The position numbers and the translations under genes were made by a program. Positions 33,026 to 45,965 of a DNA stretch of 64,000 nt are shown in pieces. Origin of the DNA: Salvia splendens (Eukaryota > Streptophyta > Magnoliopsida > Lamiales > Lamiaceae); the NCBI RefSeq assembly GCF_004379255.2, contig NC_056035.1, positions 25,234,502 through 25,298,501 on the forward strand. The letters run 5' to 3'. The first letter of the stretch is position 1; every line of letters starts with the position of its first letter. Under the pieces are notes generated by a model. The model was not told where the DNA came from and ran no database searches. It worked only from the letters and a program-made list of their open reading frames with translations.

Positions 33026-33832
33026 GAATTGGGCACACAACTAAACTCCAGCACTGCTTATCACCGGCAATCGGACGGGCAGTCGGAGAGGACGATTCAG
33101 ACGCTTGAGGATATGTTGCGAGCCGTTGTCCTAGATCGAGGGGAAAGTTGGGAAACTGTTCTACCGTTAGTTGAATTCGCCTACAACAATAGCTATCAAG
33201 CGACGATCGATATGGCTCCGTACGAAGCCTTGTATGGCAGGAGGTGACAATCCCCACTTTATTGGGATGCAGTTGGCGAGAGGAAGATGTTAGGACCCGA
33301 CGCCATAAAGGAGATGACCGAAATTGTGCACCAAATCCGCGCAAGGATCAAGGAAGCTCAAGATAGGCAGAAGTCGTACGCTGACGTGCGTCGAACAGAA
33401 ATCAAATTCGACATTGGTGACAAGGTGTTCTTGAAAGTATCCCCGACGAGAGGAGTTGTGAGGTTTGGAGTGAAAGGCATGCTGAAACCGCGTTTTGTAG
33501 GACCGTACGAGATTATCGATGAAGTAAGTCCTGTAGCGTATCGATTGGCGTTACCTCCCAGCTTTGGAAACGTGCACAACGTGTTCCATGTGTCGCAGCT
33601 GCGCAAGTACGTGTACGACCCCAAACATGTGATTCATTAAGAGGAAGTGATCCTGGCCCCCGACATGAGCTACGAGGAAGGGCCCGAAGCAATCCTAGAT
33701 CGGAAGGTGCAAGAGTTACGAAACAAAACGATAGCGTCTGTGAAGGTGTTGTGGAAGCACCATGGTCCCGAGGAAGCCACGTGGGAGTTAGAAGATAAAA
33801 TGAAAGAAAAGTTTCCCGAGTTGTTTTTGTGA
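33026..33832 (+). pseudogene. C internal 1 pol: integrase end and chromodomain-like tail
   Basis: Holds SDGQSERTIQTLEDML with the catalytic Glu and FAYNNSYQATIDMAPYEALYGR, then a TGA at 33245-33247 and a TAA at 33638-33640. The last part ends with VLWKHHGPEEATWELEDKMKEKFPELF, the plant chromodomain-like ending. The polypurine tract AGAGGGGAAGGA at 33865-33876 follows. Confidence 0.9.
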
Positions 33833-33876
33833 GACGATCAAATTTCGAGACGAAATTTCTGTTTAGAGGGGAAGGA

Positions 33877-36800
33877 TGTAACATCCCAAAAATTTGTGAC
33901 TCTTTTTATATGGTTTTTTGAAATTTGGATTATGAAACTTTTGTTTCTATGCGATTAAGTGAATTTTGTAAATAAAATTGTCGTGGGTGATGTGGAGTAA
34001 AGTGTTTGATATTTTGCAATGTTAGGAATGAATTAAATAGGATCATGCATGTATTTTTTCTAGCCAATTCTTTGAAATTTTCGGCCCTCATTATTTTTGT
34101 AGAGGAGAATTATTTTGTTTCCTTTTTGGTGAGACCCTTTTTATTCAAATTAATGTCTATGTCTAATTAATTGGGAATGTGAATATTTCCTTTTAATTCT
34201 CACCTATATCACACGCCCATGCTCTTATATTTTTTTTCCTTGAGGAAATTTATTTATTTGTTACCTATTATATGAGAGTCTTTTCCCATAAAAAAAATTA
34301 CCAAATTTAAATCCTATTCTATTTAATTGAGGATTTAAATAATTTCCTTGTGCAATTCCTTATGGAAATTTTCGGCCCCCACCATTATTTTCATACTTGG
34401 AGATTTAATTTATTTTGTTCCCTTGTTTATGAAATATTCACTTTTATTTCCTAAGTTGTGAATATATTCTCTCCAAGTAAATACCAAATAAATTCCTTGC
34501 TATTCCTACATGGAATTTTCGAAAATTTCCTCCCCTTCCCACATGCTTATTTTATTCTTTTAATTGTTGGATTTATTTAATTGTATTTTTCCCCACAATT
34601 AATTAATTAATTTTAAACCTAACCCTAATCCTAGCCCCCATTCTCCCTCAATTTTCGTGCCTCCCTCCTCCCTCTCCACATTCTCTCCAAAAACTTCTTC
34701 CACCATTGTTTCTTGCATCAATTGGAGTGGATTTTTCAAGAGTTTCCGACGAATCGTGCCAACGCTTGTTTCTACCATTCGTTTTCTTGATTCAAGAAGG
34801 TATAACTAAGATTTTCTTCTCATCTCCTTCATTGAAACTTTATTCTTGAATCCTACATGCATATAGAGGGTGTAGGATTGATATATCGCAAAAATTATCG
34901 ATGGGAAGGTATGATTTCATAAGAACTTTGATAATTATGTGTTGTTGATTGAGTTCATGTGAAAATTGATTTAAATCTTTGGTGAATGACGTGAATTTAT
35001 GTGCAAACATGTTTATGAGAAACTTTTAGGCATGATTGTGTGTTATAAGCATGAAAAATCTGTATTTGTTTGATTGAAGAAGAAACCCTAAATTCGAAAT
35101 CATGAGCCTGAAATCTGTGACGTTCAATCAGTGGATTCTGATGTGTAATTGACCCATCAAACCATCGAATTGTGATATGAAATTTTTACTGAGTAAACTT
35201 CAAGGTATTTTCTGTGTCTTGTGTAAATTTCAGCCCAGTTTGTCGAAGAATGAAATTTTAATAAATTTTTGAATTTGACAGCGCAATTCTGCCTGAAACT
35301 TGTGTTCTCGCCAAGAATGTTTCGTATTCTGTTTAACCAATAAAATGACCTCCGTTTTATGTGAATCTTGAACTATATAATAATCTGAAGTGTCTTCTGA
35401 GTCGTGTAAAATTTTCAGCCTTTTTGGGCATTGGATGAATTTATGGTGAAATTTTCAAATGAACTGCGCAGTGCTGTCAGAAATTTTATGTTCCGACCAG
35501 AGGGTTTAATATTTGTTTTGACTGACTAAACGACGTGATTTCAGTGTGACGATTTGTATGGATGAACTTGAATGTGTCTTCTGTGTTGTAACCAAAATTT
35601 AGCTTAATATGAGGTCGGGTGAATTTTTAGTGATTTTTACAACACGGTCGCATAGTTCTGCCAGTTTTCTACCTTGATAAAATGACACTTATTTTCAAGT
35701 TTAAAAGTATTATATGATGCATGTATGTCCAAGGAACGTGTTTAATGATGTGATCACGTGCGATAAGTTGAAATATACTACGGTGTGTTTTTCCATCTTT
35801 GTGATGAATGTTGGGTTGGGTATTTGAGACAAACGATGAGAGAGAAACGATAGGACATGCATAGTAATATGATTTTGTGGAAGGCTGACTTGTGTTGTCG
35901 TTGACAAGGGTGATTGTGTATTCGTGAACTCGAGGAACGAGAGTTGCCATAAGTTGGATTGTGAATTGTTAAGCGAACGAGGTGGGCTTTCTTTTCAAAC
36001 CTCTTATTTTTCCGAAAATACTATGTGGCGTTATAAGGGTGGTTTAACTTGTTATGTCATGCCATGTTGTTGTTAGTTTATGAGATTGTTGCCTGATGCC
36101 TAGTTCGTCTGAGTTTACTCCGTTAGGCTATATGGTTGTGTTGTGAAACGAATTCGGGTCTGAGTAGGGCCGCAAACCATATCAGGCTGTGTACACTGGT
36201 GGGATCGAGAGCCGTCCTTGCTAGTCGGCCGGTCTCGTGGGCAAATAGTGTGGCCACACTTTCGTCGCACATGGAATGATGATTGTGATTGATGGATTGT
36301 TGAGAAAATGGGGAGATTATTTGACTGGCCAGTCTATGAAACGTTTTTGTGTTCTCGTGATATTTCTTTACTACGTATAAAACTCGAGATCACTGGTATG
36401 GATGACATAACTAATATAAACTATTTTCGGCATGAGCCCATTGAGTACAACAAGTACTCAGCCCTGCATATTCTTTTTCTTTATGTGCAGGTTGAGCGGG
36501 ATGTTGTGGAGGATGTTGAGTTGGCCTAAGAACCTAGGATGCGTTATGTCTTCATACATAGGCGTTATCCTTGACTCTCTTTAAACCTTATTTCCGCTGC
36601 TATATTTTGAACTATGTCTCAAGACTCTAATATTTTTCGTATTGTGTTTGAGCATGCTTGGTTGTGTTAGGTTTTAAACGAGTATTTACATTGTTATCCG
36701 AAAATGGTGTTTTCGTAAATTAAACTAAATGTTTTTCTTTAGAAGTTAATTGGGTTTGTTTTAAAGTTTATTTTCTCCGCTGCTTCTTTTAAACGTATGT

Positions 36801-37015
36801 ATCTTAAGTCATTTCTAATTAATAGTGAAATTATAACATTAAGTTTCTTTAAACTAAACATTTGTTGTCTAAACTTTTAATGAACTAAAATGTTCTTCTT
36901 TCTTTAAAGCTAATTAAGTTTCCATTAAAGTGCTATCCTTAAATGTTGTCTTTTTTTTTGTCCCTTGGTCACGATCGCCGCGATTGTGGTACCCCTAGTA
37001 TGGGCGGTCGTGACA
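33877..37015 (+). mobile_element. C LTR2 (middle, chimeric LTR)
   Basis: 3139 bp, serving as 3' LTR of internal 1 and 5' LTR of internal 2. Variants from the start to about 35475 match LTR3 (for example gtgactcttttt, ataataatctgaag, gctgtcagaaat). From about 35545 on they match LTR1 (for example ggtcgcatagttctgcc, a retained 24-bp segment near 36672 that LTR3 lacks, and gcccattgag). The crossover therefore lies near 35475-35650. Confidence 0.93.
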
Positions 37016-37030
37016 GAGTGGTATCAGAGC

Positions 37031-37834
37031 TTCGTTCTTTCACTCTGGTCCGAGAGTCTTCTTTTACCTTTAGTCTAGATTAGTGAACCCTATTGACTAG
37101 AAGTGTCACGAGGCTCAACATCCAAAGCATCACGCTCAACCAAGGAAAGTGAGGTATGTTTTAAGTTGTTGAAAGCATGTGAGATCAATGCATGAAATTG
37201 ATGATGACATGATGATGATGTTTTGGGCAAGTGTACGCATGTGAATGAATGTTATGCGTATAGATGAATTGTGACGATATGACTATGAAGAATATGAGTA
37301 TAATCGACATGATAATCTAAGCGCGTGTTATATATGTGAATACAATATTGTGATAGTGTGAACATGTGGAATATGAGCATGAATTGACAAGATGATTTAA
37401 GCACGTATTGTATGTGTGAATAAGATATTGTCATGGTACGATTATGTGAGACATGAGCGAGATTGATATGATGACCTAAGTATGTGTTATATGTGTGGAA
37501 ATGATATGACGTAAGCATGTGAACATAGGAAGATGGAGTGTTTTACATGAAAGATGGAAATTGATGAGTTGTTGTGAGAATGTTGAAATTTTCGAGAAAA
37601 AAAAAAGAGTAATCTAAAAATGTTGTTTCAAACACATATGTGAAGTGCATGAGTGTTTTGTTTGGAATGCATTTAAATATGTTGTGAGCTTTGAAAGATT
37701 CGCATGGTGTTTTGACATGTAAAAAAATGGAAAAAGGGTTTTGCGGTTGATGTTTTACAATATTTAATGACTAGTTGTTCTAGTGGAGTTTGATTGAGGA
37801 AAAATGTTTATGTTGTGGAAAGTTATTGGAATTT

Positions 37835-37922
<88 letters not shown>

Positions 37923-39642
37923 TTGAACTTTAAATGAAAACATGTAAGTTCTTTCTTTTGGGAAAATTATTGATCAATGGAAAATGTTGTGTTCACGAAT
38001 GGTTAAAAAAAAATTTGAGTTTCGACACAAAAAAAAAATAATAACGTTTTCGTTTGGAAAATTGAGCTATGAAAGTGTGACGTTATGTATGTTATGAGGT
38101 GCGAAAGTGTAACGAAATTTTGTTTTAAAAGTTTTGAATATAATTGTGAAGTTCGAAAGTGTTTTGTTATGGGATGTGAAAATGTGGTGTGTTTATCTTG
38201 AGGTATGAATTACGTTAGATGATGATCTAGGAGATGATGAATCGTATGGTGAACTTAGAGTACCTAAAATATAAGCCTAGTTGACCGTGTGAATCGTAGT
38301 TCTAAGTTGAAAACTTAACTATTGCTTTTCCGAGCAATGGAACGTATGAGAATATGAGAGTTGAGGCAAACGCTTAAGTCAAGGTGCGAGATACGAAGAA
38401 CCGATGCTAAGAGATATTTTCATGCAACGACAAGCGATCATACTCGCGATTTAAATTAGTATAGTTTACTCTTGTGTAAGTGGAAGCACGATTGAGATGA
38501 TCTTCATACCCTGCTAAGGAGCACGAGGATGATAACCATGTCCTACGAGGATAGTCATTATGACAGGCAAAGAATTTTATGAAGATATGGATTTCAACTA
38601 TCGTTATTAGTGGCAATGACACGAAGAATCTCAGCGTGGGATCCACAGTTCTTAGAGCGATGTTACCAGTTTCGGCGTGCGAAAGATGAACAAGGAGGTG
38701 CGACTTTAATAGTTGGAACAAACTATTCTAATCAACAGTTCTTACTTGGATTATAAGAAGTTACCTTTCAGGACCTTTAAAATAGCCGTGAGCCATTGTC
38801 TATTTAACAGCTTGTTTCATTCACCCCTTGCAAGCGATGCATATTGTTTCTTTTCCTCCATTGAGTCATAACTCACTCTCAGTTCTTGGAAAGTTGTGTT
38901 GCCTTCATAACTTTGGACACTTGGATTGATTGTAGTCTTCTTTGACCTATTATTTATACGGACCATACTTTGACTCTGTGAGCCTTTGCTATTGAGCTTC
39001 ATTCCTAAGGCCGCTTGCAGTTTCGTCCTTCAATATAATCATGTTTCACAGACATGTTTTCCTATGGGATATTCTTCTTCAAACTTTTGTTCAGCCTTTT
39101 ATTTTGTCACCATGTCTGTGTCAAGTTCTTTCTTACAGAGTGAAATTCTTTTTGGTTCAGTTCATATATCCTTTCCATAATAGAACCTTTCTTTCTACAA
39201 AATGAAGTTAAGGCCTACATTTTGTTCCTTGCCTCAACAAACTTAATCCACTTGATTTTTGTTTTCAATAGCCCCTTTGACTTAGATTGCCTTTCACAAA
39301 CTTATGAACCCATTGATGTGATTCTGTTAGTCCATATTATGATTTTCCTTGAACCATGATCAGTACCGCTTTGTGACAACTGTCTGCATTTCTCAATCCT
39401 CATGCAACTGATCATTTCTTTTCCTCAACCCTTTAAGTCATTATCCGTGTGGACTTTTCAAATTTGGTCGGACAACTGAATTATCTTTTTGGTAGCTAAC
39501 TATGAGAATTGACATTTATTTGATTTCATCCCATATTCATGACCTATCTTATGTTCTTCCAAGCTCCGTGGGGATGATCATAACCAATTGTTATATTTCA
39601 AAATCGGTTCATATCCAAGTTAAGACTGTTTGACTAAAGTTT
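37031..39642 (+). other. C internal 2 leader: non-coding, gag absent
   Basis: Near-identical to 28048-30668, including the donor-like site at 37153/37154, the 79-bp repeats and the T-rich part. No gene is supported. Confidence 0.7.
37839..37920. repeat. AT dinucleotide microsatellite, second copy
   Basis: Same locus as 28856-28945 but with different run lengths on either side of the GATTG interruption. Confidence 0.95.
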
Positions 39643-40581
39643 GTGTTAGGAGAGTTAGGAGTAGTAGCTCGACTTTTACACGTCATGCCTTTGGAGAATG
39701 TTGACATAATTTTGGGAATGGATTTACTTACCGAGAACCACGCAACGATTCACTGTAAAGAGACACAGATTTCTTTTCAAACCCCTGGTGACGAGCCGAC
39801 CATCTTGTATGGAATCTCCATGAACCGACGAACCTCCATAATCTCTGCTATGCAAGCAACCACGATGATAAGAAAAAGGCGTCCGGCATATCTTGTGTAT
39901 TTGAACGGAGAGGAGAAGAAAGAGTTGAAAGTGGAAGACGTGGCAGTAGTATGAGACTTTCCCGATGTGTTCCCTGAAACCTTACATGGACCATCGCCCG
40001 ACAGACAAGTGGAGTTTACCATCGACTTAGAACCCGGATCTGCGCCAGTATCGAAGGCACCATATCGAATGGCCCCTAAGGAGTTGGCCGAGTTGAAGAT
40101 TCAGTTGCAAGAACTATTAGACTTGGGTTTTATTCGACCCAGTGTGTCACAGTGGGGAGCGCCAGTTTTGTTCGTTAAGAAGAAGGATGGGACGATGAGG
40201 ATGTACATCGACTATCGTGAGCTCAACAAGATGACCTTGAAGAATAAGTACCCACTGCCAAGGATTGATGATTTGTTTGACCAACTTCGAGGAGCGGGCG
40301 TATTCTCGAAAATGGATTTGAGATCAGGGTATCATCAACTAAAGGTCCGACGAGAGGATGTGCCTAAGACTGCTTTTCGCACTCGTTATGGCCATTATGA
40401 ATTCGTCGTGATGCCATTTGGGCTGACCAACGCCCCAGCCGTTTTCATGGACTTGAGGAACCGAGTTTTCCACGAGTATCTTGACAAGTTTGTGTTAGTC
40501 TTCATCGACGACGTGTTGGTATACTCGAAGAACGAGGAAGAACATAGATGGCATCTACAAACAGTGTTGGAAACGTTGTGA
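39643..40581 (+). pseudogene. C internal 2 pol: protease end and reverse transcriptase
   Basis: Second copy of 30669-31606. It lacks the 2-base loss of copy 1, so the frame reads on through RPAYLVYLNGEEKKELKVEDVAVV to the shared TGA at 39952-39954. RT is the same except for Cys to Tyr in [20 protein letters not shown] is intact. It ends at the shared TGA at 40579-40581. Confidence 0.92.
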
Positions 40582-41999
40582 AAGGAGAAGCTTTATGCTT
40601 AGTTCAGTAAGTGCGAGGTTTGGTTGACTCGAGTGAACTTTCTTGGTCATATTGTGACGGAAATGGAATTCAAGTAGACCCAGCCAAGGTTGAGGCCGTG
40701 CAAAATTGGAAATCGCTGAAAACACCAAGTGAAATCCGCAGTTTCTTGGGATTGGCAGGATATTATCGACGCTTCATCGAGGGATTCTCTAAGATTGCGA
40801 GACCGATGACGCAACTGCTAAAGAAAGGAATCAAGGTGGTTTGGACGCCAGAGTGCGAGGCGAGTTTCCAACTGTTGAAAGAGAAATTGACTACAGCACC
40901 AGTCCTAGCGGTACCAGAACCCGACAAGGACTTCGCCGTCTATACGGATGCGTCGAAAGTGGGACTAGGATGCGTGTTAATGCAAGATGGGAAAGTAATA
41001 GCATATGCTTCCCGACAGTTGAGACAGAATGAATTGAATTTTCCGACTCATGATTTGGAGTTAGCAGCAGTGGTCCATGCACTGAAAATTTGGAGACACC
41101 CTACGGACCACAAGAGTCTCAAGTATTTCTTCGAACAGAAGGAGCTAAACATGCGACAACGATGTTGGTTAGAGATCGTGAATGATTATGATTGTGGTAT
41201 TCACTACCACCCGGGCAAGGCAAACGTAGTAGCTGATGTTTTGAGTAGGAAGAACCAACCGCATTTGGCTTATTTCCTAACACAAGAGGAAGCGTTGATT
41301 CGCGAATTCGACAGAATGAGATTGGAGATAGTGAAAGAGCCCGAGACAGTAGGAGGAAGAATCGCGACGCTAGTGATTGAGCCAGATTTGAGAACCAAGC
41401 TCATAGAAGCCCAACGACGTGATGAGAAGTTGGAAGAATTACGTGTGAAGGTGAGAGCCGAGAATTACATTGAGGAGGCGGATAATGCTTTGACGTATGA
41501 TGGACGATTGTGTGTGCCGAGCGGCGAGGCGCTAAAAGATGAGATTTTGAGTAAAGCGCACGCCACGCCTTATACTGCTCACCCCGGAAGTACGAAGATG
41601 TATCGAGATTTGAAGCAACGTTTTTGGTGGAATGGAATGAAAGGAGACGCAGCCTCGTATATGGAGCGATGTCTAGCATGTCAACAAGTGAAGGCCTTAC
41701 GCCTACGGCCATATGGGAAGTTGCAACCACTCGAAATTCTTGAATGGAAATGGGAGCATCTAGCTACAGATTTCGTGACGGGTTTGCCAAAGTCACAAAA
41801 GGGCAACACTGCGATATGGGTAATTATCGATCGACTTACTAAAAGCATGCACTTCTTACCGATTAAGATTACTTATGGAGCGGACAAGTTAGCTAAACTC
41901 TACGTGAGTGAGATTGTACGTTTGCATGGAGTGCCAAAGACCATTGTGTCCGACCGCGATACGAAGTTCACATCAAAGTTTGGGATGAGTTTGCAATGA
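40582..41999 (+). pseudogene. C internal 2 pol: RT thumb, RNase H, integrase core
   Basis: Second copy of 31607-33025, with a private one-base loss near 40662 (gacggaaatgg for gacggcaaatgg) and a few substitutions. It shares the 27-base RNase H deletion and the final TGA. The shared damage dates the lesions before the tandem duplication. Confidence 0.92.
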
Positions 42000-42806
42000 G
42001 AATTGGGCACACAACTAAACTCCAGCACTGCTTATCACCGGCAATCGGACGGGCAGTCGGAGAGGACGATTCAGACGCTTGAGGATATGTTGCGAGCCGT
42101 TGTCCTAGATCGAGGGGAAAGTTGGGAAACTGTTCTACCGTTAGTTGAATTCGCCTACAACAATAGCTATCAAGCGACGATCGATATGGCTCCGTACGAA
42201 GCCTTGTATGGCAGGAGGTGACAATCCCCACTTTATTGGGATGCAGTTGGCGAGAGGAAGATGTTAGGACCCGACGCCATAAAGGAGATGACCGAAATTG
42301 TGCACCAAATCCGCGCAAGGATCAAGGAAGCTCAAGATAGGCAGAAGTCGTACGCTGACGTGCGTCGAACAGAAATCAAATTCGACATTGGTGACAAGGT
42401 GTTCTTGAAAGTATCCCCGACGAGAGGAGTTGTGAGGTTTGGAGTGAAAGGCAAGCTGAAACCGCGTTTTGTAGGACCGTACGAGATTATCGATGAAGTA
42501 AGTCCTGTAGCGTATCGATTGGCGTTACCTCCTAGCTTTGGAAACGTGCACAACGTGTTCCATGTGTCGCAGCTGCGCAAGTACGTGTACGACCCCAAAC
42601 ATGTGATTCATTAAGAGGAAGTGATCCTGGCCCCCGACATGAGCTACGAGGAAGGGCCCGAAGCAATCCTAGATCGGAAGGTGCAAGAGTTACGAAACAA
42701 AACGATAGCGTCTGTGAAGGTGTTGTGGAAGCACCATGGTCCCGAGGAAGCCACGTGGGAGTTAGAAGATAAAATGAAAGAAAAGTTTCCCGAGTTGTTT
42801 TTGTGA
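42000..42806 (+). pseudogene. C internal 2 pol: integrase end and chromodomain-like tail
   Basis: Second copy of 33026-33832, with the same TGA at 42219-42221 and TAA at 42612-42614. The polypurine tract follows at 42839-42850. Confidence 0.9.
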
Positions 42807-42850
42807 GACGATCAAATTTCGAGACAAAATTTATGTTTAGAGGGGAAGGA

Positions 42851-45800
42851 TGTAACATCCCAAAAATTTGTGACTCTTTTTATATGGTTTTTTGAAATTT
42901 GGATTATGAAACTTTTGTTTCTATGCGATTAAGTGAATTTTGTAAATAAAATTGTCGTGGGTGATGTGGAGTAAAGTGTTTGATATTTTGCAATGTTAGG
43001 AATGAATTAAATAGGATCATGCATGTATTTTTTTCTAGCCAATTCTTTGAAATTTTCGGCCCTCATTATTTTTGTAGAGGAGAATTATTTTGTTTCCTTT
43101 TGGTGAGACCCTTTTTATTCAAATTAATGTCTATGTCTAATTAATTGGGAATGTGAATATTTCCTTTTAATTCTCACCTATATCACACGCCCATGCTCTT
43201 ATATTTTTTTTCCTTGAGGAAATTTATTTATTTGTTACCTATTATATGAGAGTCTTTTCCCATAAAAAAATTACCAAATTTAAATCCTATTCTATTTAAT
43301 TGAGGATTTAAATAATTTCCTTGTGCAATTCCTTATGGAAATTTTCGGCCCCCACCATTATTTTCATACTTGGAGATTTAATTTATTTTGTTCCCTTGTT
43401 TATGAAATATTCACTTTTATTTCCTAAGTTGTGAATATATTCTCTCCAAGTAAATACCAAATAAATTCCTTGCTATTCCTACATGGAATTTTCGAAAATT
43501 TCCTCCCCTTCCCACATGCTTATTTTATTCTTTTAATTGTTGGATTTATTTAATTGTATTTTTCCCCACAATTAATTAATTAATTTTAAACCTAACCCTA
43601 ATCCTAGCCCCCATTCTCCCTCAATTTTCGTGCCTCCCTCCTCCCTCTCCACATTCTCTCCAAAAACTTCTTCCACCATTGTTTCTTGCATCAATTGGAG
43701 TGGATTTTTCAAGAGTTTCCGACGAATCGTGCCAACGCTTGTTTCTACCGTTCGTTTTCTTGATTCAAGAAGGTATAACTAAGATTTTCTTCTCATCTCC
43801 TTCATTGAAACTTTATTCTTGAATCCTACATGCATATAGAGGGTGTAGGATTGATATATCGCAAAAATTATCGATGGGAAGGTGTGATTTCATAAGAACT
43901 TTGATAATTATGTGTTGTTGATTGAGTTCATGTGAAAATTGATTTAAATCTTTGGTGAATGACGTGAATTTATGTGCAAACATGTTTATGAGAAACTTTT
44001 AGGCATGATTGTGTGTTATAAGCATGAAAAATCTGTATTTGTTTGATTGAAGAAGAAACCCTAAATTCGAAATCATGAGCCTGAAATCTGTGACGTTCAA
44101 TCAGTGGATTCTGATGTGTAATTGACCCATCAAACCATCGAATTGTGATATGAAATTTTTACTGAGTAAACTTTAAGGTATTTTCTGTGTCTTGTGTAAA
44201 TTTCAGCCCAGTTTGTCGAAGAATGTAATTTTAATAAATTTTTGAATTTGACAGCGCAATTCTGCCTGAAACTTGTGTTCTCGCCAAGAATGTTTCGTAT
44301 TCTGTTTAACCAATAAAATGACCTCCGTTTTATGTGAATCTTGAACTATATAATAATCTGAAGTGTCTTCTGAGTCGTGTAAAATTTTCAGCCTTTTTGG
44401 GCATTGGATGAATTTATGGTGAAATTTTCAAATGAACTGCGCAGTGCTGTCAGAAATTTTATGTTCCGACCAGAGGGTTTAATATTTGTTTTGACTGACT
44501 AAACGACGTGATTTCAGTGTGAAGATTTGTATGGATGAACTTGAATGTGTCTTCTGTGTTGTAACCAAAATTTAGCTTCATATGAGGTTGGGTGAATTTT
44601 TAGTGATTTTTACAACACGGTCGCGCAGTTCTTCCAGTTTTCTGCCTTGATAAAATGACACTTATTTTCAAGTTTAAAAGTATTATATGATGCATGTATG
44701 TCCAAGGAACGTGTTTAATGATGTGATCACGTGCGATAAGTTGAAATATACTACGGTGTGTTTTTCCATCTTTGTGATGAATGTTGGATTGGGTATTTGA
44801 GAAAAACGATGAGAGAGAAACGATAGGACATGCATAGTAATATGATTTTGTGGAAGGCTGACTTGTGTTGTCGTTGACAAGGGTGATTGTGTATTCGTGA
44901 ACTCGAGGAACGAGAGTTTCCATAAGTTGGATTGTGAATTGTTAAGCGAACGAGGTGGACTTTCTTTTCAAACCTCTTATTTTTCCGAAAATACTATGTG
45001 GCGTTATAAGGGTGGTTTAACTTGTTATGTCATGCCATGTTGTTTTTAGTTTATGAGATTGTTGCCTGATGCCTAGTTCGTCTGAGTTTACTCTGTTAGG
45101 CTATATGGTTGTGTTGTGAAACGAATTCGGGTCTGAGTAGGGCCGCAAACCCTATCAGGCTGTGTACACTGGTGGGATCGGGAGCCGTCCTTGCTAGTCG
45201 GCCGGTCTCGTGGGCGAATAGTGTGGCCACACTTTCGTCGCACATGGAATGATGATTGTGATTGATGGATTGTTGAGAAAATGGGGAGATTATTTGACTG
45301 GCCAGTCTATGAAACGTTTTTGTGTTCTCGTGATATTTCTTTACTACGTATAAAACTCAAGATCACTGGTATGGATGACATAACTAATATAAACTATTTT
45401 CGGCATGAGCCAATTGAGTACAACAAGTACTCAGCCCTGCATATTCTTTTTCTTTATGTGCAGGTTGAGCGAGATGTTGTGGAGGATGTTGAGTTGGCCT
45501 AAGAACCTAGGATGCGTTATGTCTTCATACATAGGCGTTATCCTTGACTCTCTTTAAACCTTATTTCCGCTGCTATATTTTGAACTATGTCTCAAGACTC
45601 TAATATTTTTCGTACTGTGTTTGAGCATGCTTGGTTGTGTTAGGTTTCCGAAAATGGTGTTTCCGTAAATTAAACTAAATGTTTTTCTTTACAAGTTAAT
45701 TGGGTTTGTTTTAAAGTTTATTTTCTCCGCTGCTTCTTTTAAACGTATGTATCTTAAGTCATTTCTAATTAATAGTGAAATTATAACATTAAGTTTCTTT

Positions 45801-45965
45801 AAACTAAACATTTGTTGTCTAAACTTTTAATAAACTAAAATGTTCTTCTTTCTTTAAAGCTAATTAAGTTTCCATTAAAGTGCTATCCTTAAATGTTGTC
45901 ATTTTTGTTGTCCCTTGGTCACGATCGCCGCGATTGTGGTACCCCTAGTATGGGCGGTCGTGACA
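42851..45965 (+). mobile_element. C LTR3 (3' LTR)
   Basis: 3115 bp. Differs from LTR1 along its length and has a private deletion of about 24 bp near 45646. It ends GTCGTGACA, followed by the TSD ATCTC. Confidence 0.95.

Larger units (their letters stand above)
24892..45965 (+). mobile_element. C: tandem three-LTR, two-internal Tekay-like element
   Basis: Order: LTR1, internal 1, LTR2, internal 2, LTR3. Repeat unit lengths are 8985 and 8974 bp. The outer ends share the TSD ATCTC. Both internal parts lack gag and the protease active site and carry the same stops. LTR2 resembles LTR3 in its first half and LTR1 in its second half. This is the expected product of unequal recombination between the 5' LTR of one copy and the 3' LTR of another (sister or homologue). 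Confidence 0.95.

Noticed and set aside
33877..45965. Three separate insertions of C, or an insertion plus a solo LTR
   Set aside because: Only the outermost ends share a TSD, internal copies share all major lesions, and LTR2 is chimeric.
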